Source: JAYEPK01 sp048569615 (GTDB lineage Archaea; Thermoplasmatota; Penumbrarchaeia; Penumbrarchaeales; Penumbrarchaeaceae). Taken from it: 64,000 nt of DNA. The DNA lies in assembly GCA_048569615.1 (NCBI GenBank), contig JBLIRK010000005.1, positions 1-64,000 of the forward strand, in the 5' to 3' direction. Of the stretch, positions 62,901 through 64,000 are shown piece by piece. The notes under the pieces were generated by a model. The model saw nothing but the letters and a program-made list of their open reading frames with translations, had not been told where the DNA came from and did no database searches. Each line of letters starts with the position of its first letter. Position 1 is the stretch's first letter. The translations under genes were made by a program, and so were the position numbers.

Positions 62901-63553
62901 TAATCGTATTCGGGGTCCACGTACGTCGGCAGCTCGTCCCCGAGCTTGGGATGCACAACGAACCAGTAGTAATCGTCCCTGTCCAGCTCCACCTCGCTCC
63001 CGTCCTCCTGGAGATAAGCAAGGGTAGTGTGGTCATCTTTTTCCACTATGCGGACGTAATCCAGAAGAGCGTCGTGCTCGTAGATGAGGCGGGCATTGTC
63101 CGTGAGCAGCTGGGGGAAGAAGTACTGGTCCCTCAGGGTCTCCGGAGTGGAGTGGGCTATGCAGAAGGCGATCTCGTCCCTGTATCTCTCGTCGGGAGCG
63201 TTGATTATGAGGTTCGCAAAGGCGGTCTGGTCATCGCCGGGGAGCAGACGGAACTTGTGGGTCAGGTTCAGCCTGAGCCAATCCGCGACGAGGTCCAGGG
63301 CATTTTCGGCGGCCCGTGAGAGTGGGGGTTGGGATTCTGGTTGCACCGTGAGCGTGTTGGGATCAACGGCCAGGAAGATATCGTCTCCCGGCCCCACAAG
63401 GGCTTCCATGTTGAATCTTGTGAGCTCCACCTCTGAGATGTCGGAAGTTCCCGCATCCTCCCCGGATGCGGTGATCTCACTTTCATGATGCAGGACGAAC
63501 CCGGCCCCGATCAATGAAAGTAACGCAATGATCACAATGTACCTGCTCCCCAT
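59987..63553 (-). CDS. Transglutaminase-like surface protein with Ig-like domains
   Basis: 1188 residues. Signal peptide 1-25 (GSRYIVIIALLSLIGAGFVL). A transglutaminase/papain-like core near 240-360 has a complete triad: Cys301 in GIGRCGEYQDM, His329 in SAEDHVWNEFW and Asp343 in WYHWDGT. A carboxypeptidase-regulatory-like domain follows (about 380-445), then Ig-like domains to about 1085 (recurring DxSPPxI, DxDPPIIRITSPQGG). Near the end are calcium-type Asp repeats (DSDRDGIPDLWEYG, DQDPDGDGYTNYEEYLG), then a transmembrane helix (about 1155-1178). It may cut or crosslink envelope proteins or glycopeptides. TATA-like TTAATAATAC lies near 63592-63601. Confidence 0.82.
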   Translation of the reverse strand: MGSRYIVIIALLSLIGAGFVLHHESEITASGEDAGTSDISEVELTRFNMEALVGPGDDIFLAVDPNTLTVQPESQPPLSRAAENALDLVADWLRLNLTHKFRLLPGDDQTAFANLIINAPDERYRDEIAFCIAHSTPETLRDQYFFPQLLTDNARLIYEHDALLDYVRIVEKDDHTTLAYLQEDGSEVELDRDDYYWFVVHPKLGDELPTYVDPEYDYTSDPPFDRNYGVPPPGGKYWREWFFVHNKTGQPLLSESLEGKNTTLSAIKAINGWISNSMQFTSDQERPVQPVRIYEKGIGRCGEYQDMRSAAARAALIPVVATSNSAEDHVWNEFWDLQWYHWDGTINNPRMYEKGWGKTISSVWNCRGDGYTWSVTSRYSDICVLDITVVDSAGLPVDGATVEIQTENFYNPDIKTTTIRGSTDHLGKLVIEVGDGRNYWGKASSGDLGSDPAGILPPREIVMGSEAGRTYEVRFRLPMEADSPRYIDQGGIEPASGSVKMRLSFEVGNNIVRGSSPVASGRFDLWNTSGNLDLFITDELNFNAYQAGTPFQCFHLQERSQGSELETYLYGGTNWRIILSNEFSQWTSKLVNVTVTLIGENGLTIDGPAEDEGLELGSSYIINGRLYSRDDQPEVEVRIGDTGEWEMRDNIYYTGSSHFTWDFHHIFDDVEPGSMNIWARVNISGVLYQVKTRVNVYDNSSPGISIQGAEHKARQGEPLEISGTVFDDHMVSRMYFTVDGSGDMSEVELGENLRDWSLSTPTIKLDLGDHYLTVFAEDPSGNTAGRRADFEVTDADPPIIRITSPQGGSFHRKGENIDLSGKLYDPSGIEKLLVSIDGSASIDITDTILEDLSFSFSLGTNFSSVGTGYVDVAVSAVDRGDNLGRGTVEVYLDGTYPDVDLKGAPTDLAVNRESLLDLVFQVTDDTGISSIGITFNGEVEMDATRYLDVDLFEMTISPAEDLGEGENMVEAVITDIVGHRTTVAWSIFVDVSPPVIIFTDLPEFSLIGEKLSIRIEVEDDHEIDGLSVVSNGDSWQAQDPGTGSFDISLDTNDARPGIWRLMFSVVDAAGNIAEIEKEINFITAYTDSDRDGIPDLWEYGQGFDPFTFDSDQDPDGDGYTNYEEYLGMDRDPGNDDSTDPKRSSSHPDWKEDDGGIPLFVWILIFLVASFLAASSIYFLFARKRARSS

Positions 63554-63628
63554 ATTAACAGCTCCGAAACCAACCTGAGTCCAATATCTTGGTGTATTAT
63601 TAATCGTTTTAGGTAACGCCCAGTATGG

Positions 63629-64000
63629 TCAATTGCCGGGAGGGGCCGGGGGAGGAGGAAGCCGCTGCCTTGCCTGACCTTGCTGAAGCGGGAGCGGAGC
63701 AGCCGTCTGCACGGGAGGCATCCTCTGCACGGGTGGCGGGCTGGGGAGATTGTGAGCCCCGGGTTGCGGGGGTGCAGGCTGCGGGGGCGGCGCCCTCATT
63801 TTGAGCACGACCGCTCCCGCACCGGTCAATATCAGGATGACGGCGGTCCCGATCGCTATTACGAGCGGGAGCATTGCGGTGCTTCTCCTGGCGGCTTCCT
63901 CCTTCACCGGATGGGAATCGATATCGGTAGGGTCGGTGTACTCATCGTCCGCGATGCCGTTGTTTCCGAGGTACTCCTCGAGGTTGGTGAAACCGTCCCC
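63629..64000 (-). CDS. Surface protein, C-terminal part only (N-terminus beyond right edge)
   Basis: The frame is open to the window edge, so the 123 residues seen are a C-terminus. A reading that starts at GTG 63907 is a truncation artefact. It begins with GDGFTNLEEYLGNNGIADDE, the same calcium/EF-hand-like end motif as in the transglutaminase-like neighbour, then TDPTDIDSHPVKEEAARRS. A transmembrane helix follows (LPLVIAIGTAVILILTGAGAVVL) and then a Pro-rich cytoplasmic tail of about 65 residues (PPPQPAPPQPGAHN and further PP runs). Paralogous at this end to the neighbour. Confidence 0.75.
   Translation of the reverse strand, partial: GDGFTNLEEYLGNNGIADDEYTDPTDIDSHPVKEEAARRSTAMLPLVIAIGTAVILILTGAGAVVLKMRAPPPQPAPPQPGAHNLPSPPPVQRMPPVQTAAPLPLQQGQARQRLPPPPAPPGN

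Noticed and set aside
63629..63907. Complete 92-residue protein starting at GTG 63907
   Set aside because: The frame continues open to the window edge with a calcium-type motif that normally precedes the membrane helix, so the GTG is internal.

Overview
The window looks like a chromosomal segment of an archaeon, most likely an uncultured, anaerobic member of the Thermoplasmatota. This is inferred from gene content and promoter style, not from a marker gene. The archaeal signs are a GTP cyclohydrolase of the MptA type, a DUF531-like protein, TATA-type promoters placed 22-28 bases ahead of many start codons (leaderless transcripts), and many exported proteins that end in one transmembrane helix with a short cytoplasmic tail. 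No rRNA, tRNA, CRISPR array or insertion sequence was recognised. No gap between genes exceeds about 300 bases.

Left part (1-14.6 kb). An AT-rich, NosD-like beta-helix protein is cut by the left edge. It is followed by housekeeping genes: enolase, PRPP synthetase overlapping MptA, and a UspA-like protein. Next comes a two-gene helicase-nuclease unit resembling bacterial AddB and AddA. A metallophosphoesterase, a C39-like peptidase and a lipid-kinase-like protein follow.

Middle part (14.6-41.8 kb). Large surface proteins alternate with small membrane and regulatory genes. The surface proteins include an FG-GAP/PKD protein with a cytoplasmic zinc ribbon, a kelch protein, and an SBBP/fibronectin-III protein of 1550 residues. 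The largest has 2314 residues: two seven-bladed FG-GAP propellers on a long rod that contains 22 exact 25-residue repeats, each starting with an N-glycosylation sequon. Between them lie an aldo/keto reductase, a SemiSWEET, a cupin, a GNAT acetyltransferase and a DUF4097-PadR-HAAS regulatory cassette.

Right part (42-64 kb). Eight minus-strand genes (51266 down to 42559) are joined by stop/start overlaps. They encode, in order, a PQQ-type propeller, a WD40 propeller, an FG-GAP propeller (all exported and membrane-anchored), a membrane polyferredoxin, a double-cubane/2-hydroxyacyl-CoA-dehydratase-like protein, two BcrA/D-type ATPases and a lipoprotein. An FtsX-type permease and another PQQ propeller lie just upstream. 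This looks like a membrane-spanning, ATP-driven low-potential redox system of unknown substrate, and it is the best candidate here for an undescribed system. Beside it, on the plus strand, are an acyl-CoA dehydrogenase, EtfB and a ferredoxin-fused EtfA. The window ends with a transglutaminase-like surface protein and the C-terminal end of another surface protein.

Gene starts were chosen from Shine-Dalgarno-like sequence, TATA spacing, signal peptides and overlap with the previous gene. Where they depart from the longest open frame, the entry says so.
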